From contig NZ_CP061319.1 in NCBI RefSeq assembly GCF_018688455.1, positions 868,001 to 932,000 on the forward strand: 64,000 nt of DNA. Direction: 5' to 3'. Both the position numbers and the translations under genes were made by a program. The DNA is from Polynucleobacter sp. AM-7D1 (GTDB taxonomy: Bacteria > Pseudomonadota > Gammaproteobacteria > Burkholderiales > Burkholderiaceae). Shown here one piece after another: positions 44,348 to 54,804 of this stretch; position 1 is the stretch's first letter, and each line of letters opens with the position of its first letter. Under the pieces are notes generated by a model. It searched no databases and had not been told where the DNA came from. It worked only from the letters and a program-made list of their open reading frames with translations.

Positions 44348-46780
44348 ATGCCTGGCCACTTATTACTACCCTCTGAACCTATTCAACTACCACTTCTCCC
44401 ATTGAGAGATGTCGTGGTGTTCCCGCACATGGTTATCCCATTATTTGTAGGGCGACCAAAATCAATTAAAGCCCTAGAAGCCGCCATGGAAACTGGCAAA
44501 AATGTGCTTTTAGTTGCTCAAAAGACGGCTGCTAAGGATGAGCCAGGCGTTGAGGACCTCTACGAGGTCGGCTGTATCGCCAACATTCTGCAAATGCTGA
44601 AGTTGCCAGATGGCACTGTTAAGGTCTTGGTTGAGGGTGTACAACGGGCTGAAGTAAGTCAAGTCGAAGATAGCCTGGGCTACTTTGCTTGTGAGGCAAC
44701 CCCAACTCCCATGTCAGCACTAGATGCGCATGAAACTGAAGCATTGCGTCGTGCCATCATGGCGCAGTTTGACCAGTATGTAAAACTGAATAAGAAAGTT
44801 CCTCAAGAAATTCTGTCTTCATTGGGCGGCATTGACGACCCAAGTCGTTTAGCGGATACGATTTGCGCTCATCTCCCAGTCAAGCTTGAGCAGAAGCAGC
44901 GCTTGCTAGAGATGACTGACGTGGTTCAGCGTTTAGAAAGTCTCTTGGCTGATCTTGAGAGTGAGATCGACATTCTTCAAGTTGAGAAACGTATTCGTGG
45001 ACGCGTAAAGCGCCAGATGGAAAAGAGTCAGCGCGAGTATTACCTGAATGAACAGGTTAAAGCCATTCAAAAAGAATTAGGCGAGGGCGAAGAGGGTGCT
45101 GATCTCGAGGAACTCGAGAAGCGCATTAAAGCTGCTCGTATGCCTAAGGAAGCATTGAAGAAGGCCGAGTCTGAGCTGAAGAAACTTAAGCTGATGTCAC
45201 CAATGTCTGCAGAAGCGACAGTGATTCGCAATTTCATTGATACATTAGTAACGCTTCCTTGGAAGAAGAAAACCAAGATCAATAATGATTTAACTAACGC
45301 TGAAAAAGTATTAGATGAGGATCATTACGGTCTGGATAAAGTTAAAGAACGTATTTTGGAGTACCTTGCGGTTCAACAACGTGTAGATCGCGTCAAGGCT
45401 CCCATCCTGTGTTTAGTTGGCCCTCCAGGGGTTGGTAAAACCTCTCTGGGTCAATCTATTGCCCGTGCAACTAACCGTAAGTTTGTCCGCATGGCCTTGG
45501 GTGGCGTGCGTGATGAGTCTGAGATTCGTGGTCATCGTCGTACCTATATCGGCTCTATGCCCGGCAAAATTCTTTCTAGCTTGACTAAGGTCGGTGTGCG
45601 CAATCCGCTATTCCTCTTGGATGAAGTAGATAAGATGGGTATGGACTTCCGCGGTGATCCTGCGAGTGCCTTGCTTGAAGTGTTAGATCCAGAGCAAAAC
45701 CACACATTCCAAGATCACTATGTTGAAGTCGACTTCGATCTGTCCGATGTGATGTTTGTTGCGACGTCCAACTCATTGAATATTCCCGGCCCTTTGCTGG
45801 ATCGTCTGGAAATTATTCGTCTTGCAGGCTATACCGAAGATGAGAAGACTAGTATTGCGATTAACTATTTAATCCCTAAACAGATTAAAAATAATGGCCT
45901 CAAGAAAGACGAGTTGAAGATTGAGGAATCCGCTGTTCGTAGCATGATTCGCTACTACACACGTGAAGCTGGTGTGCGTTCTTTGGAGCGAGAGATCAGT
46001 AAGATTTGCCGTAAGGTAGTCAAGTTATTGCTGCTGAAGAAAGAGGCTGCCCCAGTTACTGTGGATGCTGACAATCTCGAGAAATTCCTCTCAGTCAAGA
46101 TGTATGACTTTGGTTTAGCGGCAAAAGAGAATCAAGTTGGCCAGGTTACAGGTTTAGCCTGGACTGAGGTTGGCGGAGACCTTCTGACAATCGAAGCAGC
46201 GGTAATGCCTGGTAAAGGTGTTATTACTCGCACCGGTTCGATCGGTGACGTTATGAAGGAGTCTGTGGAAGCGGCAAAAACTGTGGTGCGCTCGAGAGCA
46301 AGAGCTTTGGGAATTGCAGATGAAGCCTTCGAGAAGAAAGATATTCATATTCACTTTCCAGATGGCGCAACACCAAAAGATGGTCCGTCTGCTGGCATTG
46401 CAATTACAACAGCTCTCGTATCGGTATTTACTGGGATTCCAATTCGTTCTGATGTGGCGATGACTGGGGAAATTACCTTGCGCGGCGAAGTGCTTCCGAT
46501 TGGCGGCCTCAAAGAGAAGTTATTAGCAGCTCATCGTGGCGGTATTAAGCTTGCCCTGATTCCCGAGGAAAACGTTAAAGATTTGATCGACATACCGGAT
46601 AACGTCAAGAATGCGATTGAAATTGTGCCGGTACGTTGGATCGATAAAGTTCTTGAATTAGCATTAGAGAGAAAACCAGTTGCTTTGCCTGATCCAACGC
46701 CAGAAGAACTCGCTAAACAGGCTGCTGAAGCTAGCAAGGCCAATGAAAAGATTTCTTCTGGAGAGGCTTTAAAGCATTGA
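44348..46780 (+). CDS. lon: ATP-dependent protease Lon
   Basis: 810 residues. The N-terminal substrate-binding LON domain (LPLLPLRDVVVFPHMV), AAA+ module with GPPGVGKTSLGQ, and protease domain with catalytic Ser681 in DGPSAGIAI are all present. GGAGG precedes the ATG by 8 bases. Lon degrades misfolded and regulatory proteins. It stands alone between a clpX terminator with a heat-shock promoter and tRNA-Val. Confidence 0.97.
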   Translation: MPGHLLLPSEPIQLPLLPLRDVVVFPHMVIPLFVGRPKSIKALEAAMETGKNVLLVAQKTAAKDEPGVEDLYEVGCIANILQMLKLPDGTVKVLVEGVQRAEVSQVEDSLGYFACEATPTPMSALDAHETEALRRAIMAQFDQYVKLNKKVPQEILSSLGGIDDPSRLADTICAHLPVKLEQKQRLLEMTDVVQRLESLLADLESEIDILQVEKRIRGRVKRQMEKSQREYYLNEQVKAIQKELGEGEEGADLEELEKRIKAARMPKEALKKAESELKKLKLMSPMSAEATVIRNFIDTLVTLPWKKKTKINNDLTNAEKVLDEDHYGLDKVKERILEYLAVQQRVDRVKAPILCLVGPPGVGKTSLGQSIARATNRKFVRMALGGVRDESEIRGHRRTYIGSMPGKILSSLTKVGVRNPLFLLDEVDKMGMDFRGDPASALLEVLDPEQNHTFQDHYVEVDFDLSDVMFVATSNSLNIPGPLLDRLEIIRLAGYTEDEKTSIAINYLIPKQIKNNGLKKDELKIEESAVRSMIRYYTREAGVRSLEREISKICRKVVKLLLLKKEAAPVTVDADNLEKFLSVKMYDFGLAAKENQVGQVTGLAWTEVGGDLLTIEAAVMPGKGVITRTGSIGDVMKESVEAAKTVVRSRARALGIADEAFEKKDIHIHFPDGATPKDGPSAGIAITTALVSVFTGIPIRSDVAMTGEITLRGEVLPIGGLKEKLLAAHRGGIKLALIPEENVKDLIDIPDNVKNAIEIVPVRWIDKVLELALERKPVALPDPTPEELAKQAAEASKANEKISSGEALKH

Positions 46781-46874
46781 TGTCTAGGGGATATTTGAGG
46801 GATTTTGAGTCAAATTAAGTGACTTATTTAAGTTCATTTTGATGAAGAATCTCTCTTATGTCCCCACACTAGGT

Positions 46875-46880
46875 TACAAT
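46875..46880 (+). promoter_or_regulatory. -10 element of tRNA-Val
   Basis: TACAAT lies 18 bases before the mature 5' end of the tRNA, giving a short precursor leader. No clear -35. Confidence 0.35.
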
Positions 46881-46898
46881 CTCGTCTGTATTAAATTG

Positions 46899-46974
46899 GG
46901 GCGCTTAGCTCAGATGGTAGAGCGTCTGCCTTACACGCAGAATGTCGGCGGTTCGATCCCGTCAGCGCCCACCA
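46899..46974 (+). tRNA. tRNA-Val (anticodon TAC)
   Basis: 76 bases including encoded CCA. The acceptor GGGCGCT pairs with AGCGCCC; anticodon arm CTGCC-TTACACG-CAG gives TAC; T-arm GTCGGCGGTTCGATCCCGTC. It lies between lon and ppiD, a common order in beta- and gammaproteobacteria with hupB absent here. Confidence 0.96.
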
Positions 46975-47079
46975 GTTCCCCAAACCACCTTTCAGTTTCC
47001 CTTCTTAGGCTTTCTAGTTCCTCTAGACACCCAGCCTAGTACACTCGCATTATTGACTTTATTTTCGAGCGATTAATCC

Positions 47080-48537
47080 ATGTTTGATTCAGTACGTAAA
47101 CACCGTAAGATTTTGCAGTTTGTACTCATGCTGTTTATTGTTCCCTCATTCGCATTGTTCGGGATATCGAGTTACTCCGAATTCATGGATAAGGAAACTG
47201 ACTTAGTTAAAGTGAATGGCAACCCCATTACGCTCCAAGAAGTCGATATGGCGGCAAAGCGTCAAGCAGAGCGCGTTGGTGGAAATCTACAGATTGCTCA
47301 AAGCTTACCGTTTCGTCAGGCAATCTTGAACGAATTGCTGCAACAGCGCATCTTGGGTTTTGCTGTGAGCGATCTGCGTTTACAGGTAGGGAAACAAGAG
47401 CTTGTTAATAGCCTCCAAATGATTCCGCAGATTCGTGCTTTGTATCGTGAAGACGGAAAATTTGACGATGCTCGTTTTAAACAGTTGCTGGCAAGCAATG
47501 GCATGAATGAAGAGCAGTTTTATGCCAGCCAAAGCTTTGACTTAAAAATTCAACAGTTAGTGAATTCAGTTGCACGTACGGAGTTGACTAACCCAAAACT
47601 GTCTCAAATTATTTTGTCCTTATATGAGACCGAAAGACAAGTTCAAACTTTGCAGTTCAATGCTAAAGATTATTTGTCCAAAGTAAACCCAAGCCCCGAA
47701 GAGTTACAAGCCTTTTATGAGGCTAATGCCAAGCTATTCGAGCGCCCTGAATATATCGATGTGGAATACATCGTCCTGAAGGCTGATCCCAAAGAAGATT
47801 CGAAAGTGTTTAGCGAAAAGGCAGATCAGTTTGCAAACATCACTTACGACCAAGCTGATAGCCTAAAACCGGCTGCTGATAAATTAAAACTCAGCATTCA
47901 AACTCAGAAGGGCGTACCACGAAGTGGTGCGCCTGGTGTATCCAGTGATCATCCATTGGCTAATCCTAAAGTGGTTCAGTCCCTCTATGGCGATGAGGCC
48001 CTTAAGAACAAGCGCAATACTGAGGCCGTCCAAACAGCGCCAGGTGTCTTTGTATCCGCCCGCGTTGTGACGCTACACCCAGCGCAAACTTTGTCTTTTA
48101 AAGAAGTTGCGGCTGAAGTGAAGCGCCAAGTTACTCAACGTGCTGCCGAGAAACTAGCCATTGCTGATGCAAGTGAAAAATTTCTTGCACTTGAAAAGGA
48201 CCCGAAGAATGCTGGTGGTTTTGGAAGCGCTAGCTGGATCTCGAGAAATAAGCCGGGTAGCCTAGTAGGCGCCTCAATGGATGAGATCATGTCTGTTAAC
48301 GCAAGCAAATTACCTGCCGTAGTTTCAGTGGCAAATCCCGGTGTAGGCACTACTATTTATCGCATTGACCAGGTTCGCCAACCACCGGTCGTTGATGCTA
48401 AGGTGCGTAATGCGCAAGCACAACAGATTCAAGCATTGGCTGCACAGTCAGAATTTGCAGGTTTTATGGCTTACTGGCGCAATAGTGCTGGCGTTAAAGT
48501 CATTAACCCACTCAAACAAGCAAGCTCAGGCAGTTAA
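47080..48537 (+). CDS. ppiD: PpiD-like membrane chaperone lacking the parvulin domain
   Basis: 485 residues against about 620-640 for usual PpiD. One N-terminal membrane anchor (residues 11-30), then a SurA-like chaperone region to about 225, then, with no gap in the reading frame, the C-terminal chaperone region (FANITYDQADSLKPAADKL onward). The roughly 100-residue parvulin domain that normally lies between them, recognised by ASHIL and GGDLGWF motifs, is absent; the junction is about residues 234-242 (47779-47805). It should be a periplasm-facing chaperone at the Sec translocon without prolyl isomerase activity of its own. Position after lon supports PpiD. Confidence 0.85.
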   Translation: MFDSVRKHRKILQFVLMLFIVPSFALFGISSYSEFMDKETDLVKVNGNPITLQEVDMAAKRQAERVGGNLQIAQSLPFRQAILNELLQQRILGFAVSDLRLQVGKQELVNSLQMIPQIRALYREDGKFDDARFKQLLASNGMNEEQFYASQSFDLKIQQLVNSVARTELTNPKLSQIILSLYETERQVQTLQFNAKDYLSKVNPSPEELQAFYEANAKLFERPEYIDVEYIVLKADPKEDSKVFSEKADQFANITYDQADSLKPAADKLKLSIQTQKGVPRSGAPGVSSDHPLANPKVVQSLYGDEALKNKRNTEAVQTAPGVFVSARVVTLHPAQTLSFKEVAAEVKRQVTQRAAEKLAIADASEKFLALEKDPKNAGGFGSASWISRNKPGSLVGASMDEIMSVNASKLPAVVSVANPGVGTTIYRIDQVRQPPVVDAKVRNAQAQQIQALAAQSEFAGFMAYWRNSAGVKVINPLKQASSGS

Positions 48538-48539
48538 AT

Positions 48540-49190
48540 TTAAAGTAGCTTTTTTAGCAAGCTACTGTATGGGGCCATTGAGCCCCATACGTTTTGAAAG
48601 ATAACGCTTTGCGCTTCAACATTCGGGTGTAAGCGATCCGCTTGAAATAATTCCGGCCTAGTGGCAACGCCCTCCAAGAAGAAGGGTAGCAACTCAATCC
48701 GTTCTTGTTTTGCCAGTTGAGCATAAAGCTCTTTAAATTGCATGGTGTAATTTTGGCCATAGTTTGGAGGAATCTGTATGCCACAGAGCAAAACCTTTGC
48801 ACCTGATTTCTTGCTCATCTGAATCATCTTGCGTAGATTCGTTTCAGTTTGATTTACAGGCAAACCACGCAAGGCATCATTTGCTCCGAGCTCTATCAGA
48901 ACTATTCCCGGTTTCTTTTGACTTAATAGATTAGGGAGACGACTTAGTCCTCCTGAGCTTGTCTCGCCGCTAATACTGGCATTAAATACGCTCCATGGAC
49001 TCTTGTCCTTGATAAGCTGCCCTTCTAATAGGCTGACCCATCCAGTTCCACGAGGCAGGCCATATTCGGCTGAAAGACTATCTCCTAAAATCAGGACTAC
49101 CGGCTTGACCTGAGCCCAGGAAGAAATGCTCATTAAGAGGCAAAATAGACCTGTAATGAATTTATTGCTAGTTAAAAGTTGAATCCGCAT
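48540..49190 (-). CDS. tesA: SGNH-family esterase / thioesterase I
   Basis: 216 residues with a signal peptide to about WAQ (residue 27). The GDS motif GDSLSAEYG gives nucleophile Ser38; the block with GANDALRG and the DRLHPNVEAQ Asp-His complete the site. TesA is a periplasmic lysophospholipase, thioesterase and arylesterase. It is divergent from an ABC ATPase of the YbbA type, exactly as in E. coli. It is convergent with ppiD across 2 bases. Confidence 0.92.
   Translation of the reverse strand: MRIQLLTSNKFITGLFCLLMSISSWAQVKPVVLILGDSLSAEYGLPRGTGWVSLLEGQLIKDKSPWSVFNASISGETSSGGLSRLPNLLSQKKPGIVLIELGANDALRGLPVNQTETNLRKMIQMSKKSGAKVLLCGIQIPPNYGQNYTMQFKELYAQLAKQERIELLPFFLEGVATRPELFQADRLHPNVEAQSVIFQNVWGSMAPYSSLLKKLL
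48544..48566. terminator. Hairpin at the ppiD/tesA convergent ends
   Basis: AGTAGCTT (48544-48551) and AAGCTACT (48559-48566) pair perfectly across a T-rich 7-base loop. It lies within the last codons of tesA, just after ppiD, and could end the ppiD transcript. Confidence 0.4.
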
Positions 49191-49214
49191 TTTTCCATTC
49201 TAAGAAATTTCCAC

Positions 49215-49895
49215 ATGAACAAACAGTCTAATTCCATTGTTGCTGAGCGCGTGGGCAAGCTAGTAAACACTGCTGATGGCGACTTAGTCATTTTGCATGA
49301 ACTCAGCTTTCAAATTGAACAAGGCGAGAGTGTGGCGATTGTGGGTGCCTCAGGGTCTGGAAAAAGCACTTTGTTAAGTCTTCTGGCCGGTCTCGATCTC
49401 CCAAGTACAGGTCAGATATACCTAATGGGACAAAACTTAAATCTACTAGATGAAGATGGTAGGGCCCGTTTGCGCGGCCAATCCGTTGGCTTTGTCTTTC
49501 AATCATTTCAGCTGTTGCCTCATTTAACCGCACTAGAGAATGTAATGCTCCCCCTGGAGATTGCTGGTGTTAAGCAATCTGAGGCAAGGCAGGCTGCTGC
49601 TGAGTGGCTGGATAAGGTTGGATTAAGTCTAAGATCAAACCATTTTCCGAAGACCCTCTCTGGGGGTGAGCAGCAACGTGTGGCTTTAGCTCGGGCCTTT
49701 ATCAATAAACCTGCCATCCTATTTGCTGATGAGCCCACTGGGAGTCTTGATGAGGCAAGCGGAAATAGGGTGATTGAGCTCCTTTTTGAGCTGAATCGGG
49801 AGAATTCCTCAACCCTGGTTCTGGTGACCCATGATCCCGCCTTGGCTGCACGGTCAGGACGCCAACTAAGCCTTCAGGGTGGTCGCCTAGCTTAA
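49215..49895 (+). CDS. ybbA: ABC transporter ATPase, YbbA/LolD type
   Basis: 226 residues from ATG 49215; a reading from 49179 would overlap the tesA start. Walker A GASGSGKSTLL, signature LSGGEQQRVALARA and Walker B ILFADEPTGSLDE are intact, and the whole matches the MacB/LolD class. In E. coli its partner permease YbbP follows; here purL follows after 21 bases and no permease lies in the window. It probably works with a permease elsewhere. No Shine-Dalgarno is seen. Confidence 0.88.
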   Translation: MNKQSNSIVAERVGKLVNTADGDLVILHELSFQIEQGESVAIVGASGSGKSTLLSLLAGLDLPSTGQIYLMGQNLNLLDEDGRARLRGQSVGFVFQSFQLLPHLTALENVMLPLEIAGVKQSEARQAAAEWLDKVGLSLRSNHFPKTLSGGEQQRVALARAFINKPAILFADEPTGSLDEASGNRVIELLFELNRENSSTLVLVTHDPALAARSGRQLSLQGGRLA

Positions 49896-49916
49896 TCAAA
49901 ACCTTATAATCTTGGC

Positions 49917-52900
49917 ATGTCATCATTCTGTTGCTTGCCCGGGGCAAATGCCCTTTCAGCCTTCCGCCAACAGCGACTTTTAGCTTCGCTCGCAGCCCAG
50001 GGAATCCAACTTGAGTCCATAGAGGCTCAATATCTTCATTTCATTTGGTCTGAGTCTGAACTCAATACCAAAGACAAAGGGGTGCTCGAAAGTCTACTGA
50101 CTTACGGACAAACTTTTGTTTCGCTAATCAAGGGTTCTGCTTCCTTATTTAGTAAAGCATCTGAGAAGCAATCTGCTATTGCCATACCGCGCTTTGGAAC
50201 TGTATCTCCGTGGGCTAGTAAAGCAACCGATATTGCCCGCCAATGCGGTCTAGATGTTTTGCGTATCGAGCGTGGCGTTCAATTTGCATGGCAAAGAAAA
50301 AAATCCCTCAATGCACAAGAGGAGCAATTGGTATTGGCAGCGCTTCATGATCGAATGACTGAAGCTGTGATTTCTGATGTGAATGAAGCTAGTGCTTTGT
50401 ATCAATCTCTGCCGGATCAACCTTTTGTTCGCATCCCAGTTCTTACCGAGGGCAGATCTGCCTTAGATAGGGCGAACCAAGAGTTAGGCTTAGCGCTTTC
50501 TGAAGATGAAGTACTTTATCTCGTTGAGAATTTCATTCGCCTAGAGCGAAATCCAAGCGATGTTGAATTGATCATGTTTGCGCAAGCAAATAGCGAACAT
50601 TGTCGTCATAAGATATTTAATTCAAGCTGGACGATTGATGGCGACGATCAAGAGAAATCCCTATTTGCGATGATTCGCAATACGCATCAGCTGCAGCCTG
50701 AAGGTACTATCGTTGCTTATTCTGATAACTCAGCAGTAATGGTCGGGGCTGAATCAGAAACTTGGTCACCCAAAGGCGATGGCCATCGTTACGAAAAAGA
50801 CACCCGTCTAGTCCATACCTTAATGAAGGTGGAAACGCACAATCACCCAACAGCAATCGCACCATTCCCTGGAGCTTCTACAGGTGCTGGTGGTGAGATT
50901 CGCGATGAAGGTGCGACTGGTATTGGTGGGCGACCTAAAGCAGGTCTCACTGGTTTCTCTGTGTCCAACCTCAATATTCCTGGGACTGATTTGCCATGGG
51001 AATCAGAAAAGTACGGAAAACCTGAACGTATTGCAACGCCACTTCAAATCATGATTGATGGGCCATTGGGTGGCGCTGCATTTAATAATGAATTCGGTCG
51101 ACCAATATTGGGTGGCTACTTCCGCGTTTTTGAACAAACTTTAGAAGGTGTTCGTCGCGGATATCACAAGCCAATCATGATTGCGGGTGGTATCGGTAAC
51201 ATTGATTCGATCCATACCGCAAAGAAGCAAATTAAAGCGGGCCACTTGTTTATTCAATTGGGTGGTCCTGGTATGCGCATTGGTATGGGTGGAGCAACCG
51301 GCAGTTCAGTTGCGACTGGTACTAACACTGCAGATTTAGATTTCGACTCCGTTCAGCGGGGTAATCCTGAGATGGAACGCCGTGCACAAGAGGTAATTAA
51401 CTCTTGTATTGCTATGGGCCAGAGTAATCCGATTGTTTCGATTCATGATGTGGGGGCTGGCGGTATTTCTAATGCATTTCCAGAGCTAGCTGATGGTGCT
51501 GGCTTAGGTGCACAATTTCAATTGCGTAAAGTCCCACTTGAAGAGAGTGGTATGAGCCCAGCAGAGATCTGGTGCAACGAATCTCAAGAGCGCTATGTTC
51601 TCGCCATCGAAGCTAAAGATCTAGAGTTGTTTAAATCACTCTGTGAGCGTGAGCGTTGCCCATTTGCAGTAGTTGGTGAAGCAACAACTGAGCGTCAACT
51701 CCAGCTAAGTGATAGCAATGAAGTCCCTGGTAGTGATGCAGCGATGCCGATTGATATGCCAATGGAAGTCTTGCTTGGTAAGCCGCCGCGTATGCATCGC
51801 GATGTGACGCGTGTTCCGCAAGAGTTTGATGAATTAAATGTTACTGATGCCGATCTTGCCCAATGCATTGCATGGGTTCTTCAACAGCCAACGGTAGCTA
51901 GCAAATCATTCTTGATCACGATCGGAGATCGAACTGTTGGCGGCCTTAATGCCCGTGACCCATTTGTGGGACCATGGCAAGTTCCTGTTGCAGACTGCGC
52001 AGTTACCTTGATGGATTACAAAGGCTATCGTGGTGAAGTGATGACGATGGGTGAACGCACTCCACTAGCCGTCATTGATGCACCTGCCGCAGCTAAGATG
52101 GCGGTAGGTGAGGCTATTACTAACTTATTAGCAGCAGATATTCGTCGCCTAGAAGACGTGAAACTGTCTGCTAATTGGATGGCCGCTTGTGGCGCGCCGG
52201 GCGAAGATGCTAAGTTATATGACTCAGTTCAAGCGATTGGTATGGATTTATGCCCAGCACTGGGTATTTCCATTCCAGTTGGTAAAGACTCTTTATCTAT
52301 GGCAACTTCATGGCAAGATGGTGATCAAGCCAAGAAAGTGGTTTCTCCGGTCTCACTCATTATTTCGGCATTTGCTGCAGTTCAGGACGTTCGCAAAACT
52401 ACAACACCTTTGCTTAAACTCAAAGATGAGTCTGGAGCAGTTCTAGAGACTGAATTAATTTTGATTGACTTAGGTCGCGGTAAGAACCGTATGGCTGGAA
52501 GTATCCTAGCTCAAGTTCTTAATCAATCCGGTAAGTCAGCTCCAAATGTAGATCATCCTGAAGATCTGAAGGCACTTGCTCATGCAATCATTGAACTGCG
52601 TAAAGCAGATCAATTGCTGGCATATCACGATCGTTCTGATGGTGGTTTATTTGCTTGTATTGCAGAGATGGCTTTTGCATCACACATTGGCATCTCCCTC
52701 AATGTTGACATGATTGCAGTAGATATTGGTCAAGAAGCAGATTGGGGTGATGCCAAGAACTGGGCACAACAAGTTTCTGGTCGTCGCCATGAGCAAACCA
52801 TGCGCGCATTATTTAATGAAGAGCTTGGTGCTGTAATTCAGATTCGTAAGTCTGATCGAGATGCAGTATTTGCGGTTTTGCGTAAATTAAGTCTGAGTGC

Positions 52901-53951
52901 TTACAGTCATGTGATCGCTAAACCTAATACCAATGGTCGTATTGAAATTTGGCGCGACGCTAAAAATATCTTTGCAGAGCCGCGTGAAGTTCTCCAGAAA
53001 ATGTGGACAAATACCAGTTATCAGATTGCGCGCTTACGCGACAACCCAGATTGCGCAGATAGTGAGTTTGCGCAACTCGATAACGTTGCTGATACTGGAA
53101 TGTCACCAAAGCTGACATTTGATATTGCAGACGATATTGCAGCGCCATTCATTAATAAGAATGCTAGACCTAGAGTTGCCATATTGCGTGAGCAAGGTGT
53201 TAATTCTCATGTTGAAATGGCTTACGCCATGAACTGGGCTGGTTTTGAAGCCTATGACGTGCATATGTCAGATTTGCTTTCCGGTAAATCCAAGTTAGAT
53301 GATTTCCGTGGCTTGGTTGCCTGCGGTGGATTTAGCTATGGAGATGTATTGGGAGCTGGTGAGGGTTGGGCAAAAACTATTTTGTTCAATAGTCAATTGC
53401 GGGATCAGTTCTCCTCATTCTTTAATCGCCAAGATAGCTTTGCTTTAGGCGTCTGCAATGGCTGCCAAATGATGAGTAATCTCTCTGGAATTATTCCAGG
53501 TGCAGAAGCTTGGCCTAAATTTACCCGTAATCAGTCTGAACAATATGAAGCTCGCCTTGTGATGGCTGAGGTAATGGCATCGCCTTCTATCTTTACGCAG
53601 GGCATGAGCGGCAGTCAATTGCCGATAGCTATTGCCCATGGCGAAGGATTTGCTAATTTCAGCCAACAAGGTAATTTAGAGGCACTTCAGAAACAAGGAT
53701 TAGCTGCCCTTCGATTTGTAGATCACCAAGGCAAGCCAACTGAAACTTATCCAATGAACCCGAATGGTTCACCTGGCGGCTTAACTGGCGTCACTACACC
53801 AGATGGTCGTTTCACGGTGATGATGCCGCATCCTGAGCGTGTCTTTAGGACTGTACAGATGAGCTGGGCGCCAAAGGAATGGTTGGATACACCCGATGGT
53901 GCGAGCCCTTGGATGCGCTTATTCCGCAACGCCAGGGTCTGGGCAAAGTAA
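49917..53951 (+). CDS. purL: Phosphoribosylformylglycinamidine synthase (large single-chain)
   Basis: 1344 residues, the large PurL with fused glutaminase. The N-terminal linker and two AIRS-like halves contain [14 protein letters not shown] and [17 protein letters not shown]; the C-terminal class I amidotransferase has Cys1180 ([10 protein letters not shown]) with His and Glu near HPERV. It performs the fourth step of purine synthesis. A spermidine-synthase-like gene begins 4 bases after its stop. Confidence 0.97.
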   Translation: MSSFCCLPGANALSAFRQQRLLASLAAQGIQLESIEAQYLHFIWSESELNTKDKGVLESLLTYGQTFVSLIKGSASLFSKASEKQSAIAIPRFGTVSPWASKATDIARQCGLDVLRIERGVQFAWQRKKSLNAQEEQLVLAALHDRMTEAVISDVNEASALYQSLPDQPFVRIPVLTEGRSALDRANQELGLALSEDEVLYLVENFIRLERNPSDVELIMFAQANSEHCRHKIFNSSWTIDGDDQEKSLFAMIRNTHQLQPEGTIVAYSDNSAVMVGAESETWSPKGDGHRYEKDTRLVHTLMKVETHNHPTAIAPFPGASTGAGGEIRDEGATGIGGRPKAGLTGFSVSNLNIPGTDLPWESEKYGKPERIATPLQIMIDGPLGGAAFNNEFGRPILGGYFRVFEQTLEGVRRGYHKPIMIAGGIGNIDSIHTAKKQIKAGHLFIQLGGPGMRIGMGGATGSSVATGTNTADLDFDSVQRGNPEMERRAQEVINSCIAMGQSNPIVSIHDVGAGGISNAFPELADGAGLGAQFQLRKVPLEESGMSPAEIWCNESQERYVLAIEAKDLELFKSLCERERCPFAVVGEATTERQLQLSDSNEVPGSDAAMPIDMPMEVLLGKPPRMHRDVTRVPQEFDELNVTDADLAQCIAWVLQQPTVASKSFLITIGDRTVGGLNARDPFVGPWQVPVADCAVTLMDYKGYRGEVMTMGERTPLAVIDAPAAAKMAVGEAITNLLAADIRRLEDVKLSANWMAACGAPGEDAKLYDSVQAIGMDLCPALGISIPVGKDSLSMATSWQDGDQAKKVVSPVSLIISAFAAVQDVRKTTTPLLKLKDESGAVLETELILIDLGRGKNRMAGSILAQVLNQSGKSAPNVDHPEDLKALAHAIIELRKADQLLAYHDRSDGGLFACIAEMAFASHIGISLNVDMIAVDIGQEADWGDAKNWAQQVSGRRHEQTMRALFNEELGAVIQIRKSDRDAVFAVLRKLSLSAYSHVIAKPNTNGRIEIWRDAKNIFAEPREVLQKMWTNTSYQIARLRDNPDCADSEFAQLDNVADTGMSPKLTFDIADDIAAPFINKNARPRVAILREQGVNSHVEMAYAMNWAGFEAYDVHMSDLLSGKSKLDDFRGLVACGGFSYGDVLGAGEGWAKTILFNSQLRDQFSSFFNRQDSFALGVCNGCQMMSNLSGIIPGAEAWPKFTRNQSEQYEARLVMAEVMASPSIFTQGMSGSQLPIAIAHGEGFANFSQQGNLEALQKQGLAALRFVDHQGKPTETYPMNPNGSPGGLTGVTTPDGRFTVMMPHPERVFRTVQMSWAPKEWLDTPDGASPWMRLFRNARVWAK

Positions 53952-53955
53952 TTTC

Positions 53956-54732
53956 ATGTCAGATTCATCTATGGCGATGGAGCCGGTGACATTTTCTGAG
54001 AGTGGTGGAGTCCGTTATCTGCATTTTGGTAGCGAATTAATTCAGGGTGCAATGCGTATCCGTGATCCGGATGAAATCTATCTGGAATACAACCAGCAAA
54101 TGATGGCCTGGCTACTCTTTTTGGAAACTAAGCCAGGAATGCGTATTGCTCAACTAGGCTTGGGTACTGGTGCCCTCACAAAGTTTACGCATCGCTATTG
54201 CCCAGCAGTTAAAACTACTGTTGTTGAACTCAATCCAGCTGTGATTGTTTCAGCTAGAAGCATGTTTTTCACGCCGGATGATGATCGTCGCTTAGAAACT
54301 TTGCAAGCTGATGCAAAAGCTTTTGTACAGAGCGCTAACTATCAGAGCCACTTTGATGCAGTACAGGTGGATCTTTATGATGCGATTTGTGATGGCCCGG
54401 CAGCTAGCTCTCTAGACTTTTATAAGGGCTGTTATGACATTCTGAAATCGCCTGGCGTGCTAACCGTGAATTTATTTTCCCGCCATAAGAGTTTCGATAT
54501 CAACTTGAATAATATTTGTGAGGCATTTGATAATCGTGTGCTGCTCTTTCCAGAGTCGCATGATTGCAATGTAGTGGCGATTGCTTTCAAAGGCCCGCAA
54601 TTAGATGTTGAGTGGAAGGAAGTCTCAAAGCGTGCCAAATTGATTATGGAAAAAACAGGTTTACCTACCAATACATGGGCATCTGGCTTAAACCGTGAAA
54701 ATGCCAATCAAGAGAATAAACTCTGTATTTAA
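53956..54732 (+). CDS. Spermidine-synthase-like methyltransferase-fold protein
   Basis: 258 residues from ATG 53956, the first start after the purL stop. A Rossmann nucleotide loop LGLGTGALTKF, then VVELNPAV and a VDLYDAICDGP segment follow the SpeE/spermine synthase fold. The true SpeE loop GGGDG is replaced by LGLGTG and the N-terminal tetramer domain is short, so aminopropyl transfer is doubtful. Function unknown; it is coupled to purL and closed by a terminator. Confidence 0.75.
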   Translation: MSDSSMAMEPVTFSESGGVRYLHFGSELIQGAMRIRDPDEIYLEYNQQMMAWLLFLETKPGMRIAQLGLGTGALTKFTHRYCPAVKTTVVELNPAVIVSARSMFFTPDDDRRLETLQADAKAFVQSANYQSHFDAVQVDLYDAICDGPAASSLDFYKGCYDILKSPGVLTVNLFSRHKSFDINLNNICEAFDNRVLLFPESHDCNVVAIAFKGPQLDVEWKEVSKRAKLIMEKTGLPTNTWASGLNRENANQENKLCI

Positions 54733-54747
54733 TAAAACCAGAATAAG

Positions 54748-54776
54748 AAAAAGGCGATCAACCGATCGCCTTTTTT
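54748..54776. terminator. Rho-independent terminator between spermidine-synthase-like gene and acnB
   Basis: AAAAAGGCGATC and GATCGCCTTTTTT form a 12-bp perfect stem with an AACC loop and a T-run; the A-run on the other side makes it work for convergent acnB too. Confidence 0.92.
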
Positions 54777-54804
54777 ATTGCCCCAACTTCAGGACTGCTA
54801 ATGC

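Noticed and set aside
47779..47805. Frameshift or pseudogene in ppiD
   Set aside because: The frame is open through the junction and both flanks keep normal family sequence, so this is a clean in-frame absence rather than decay.
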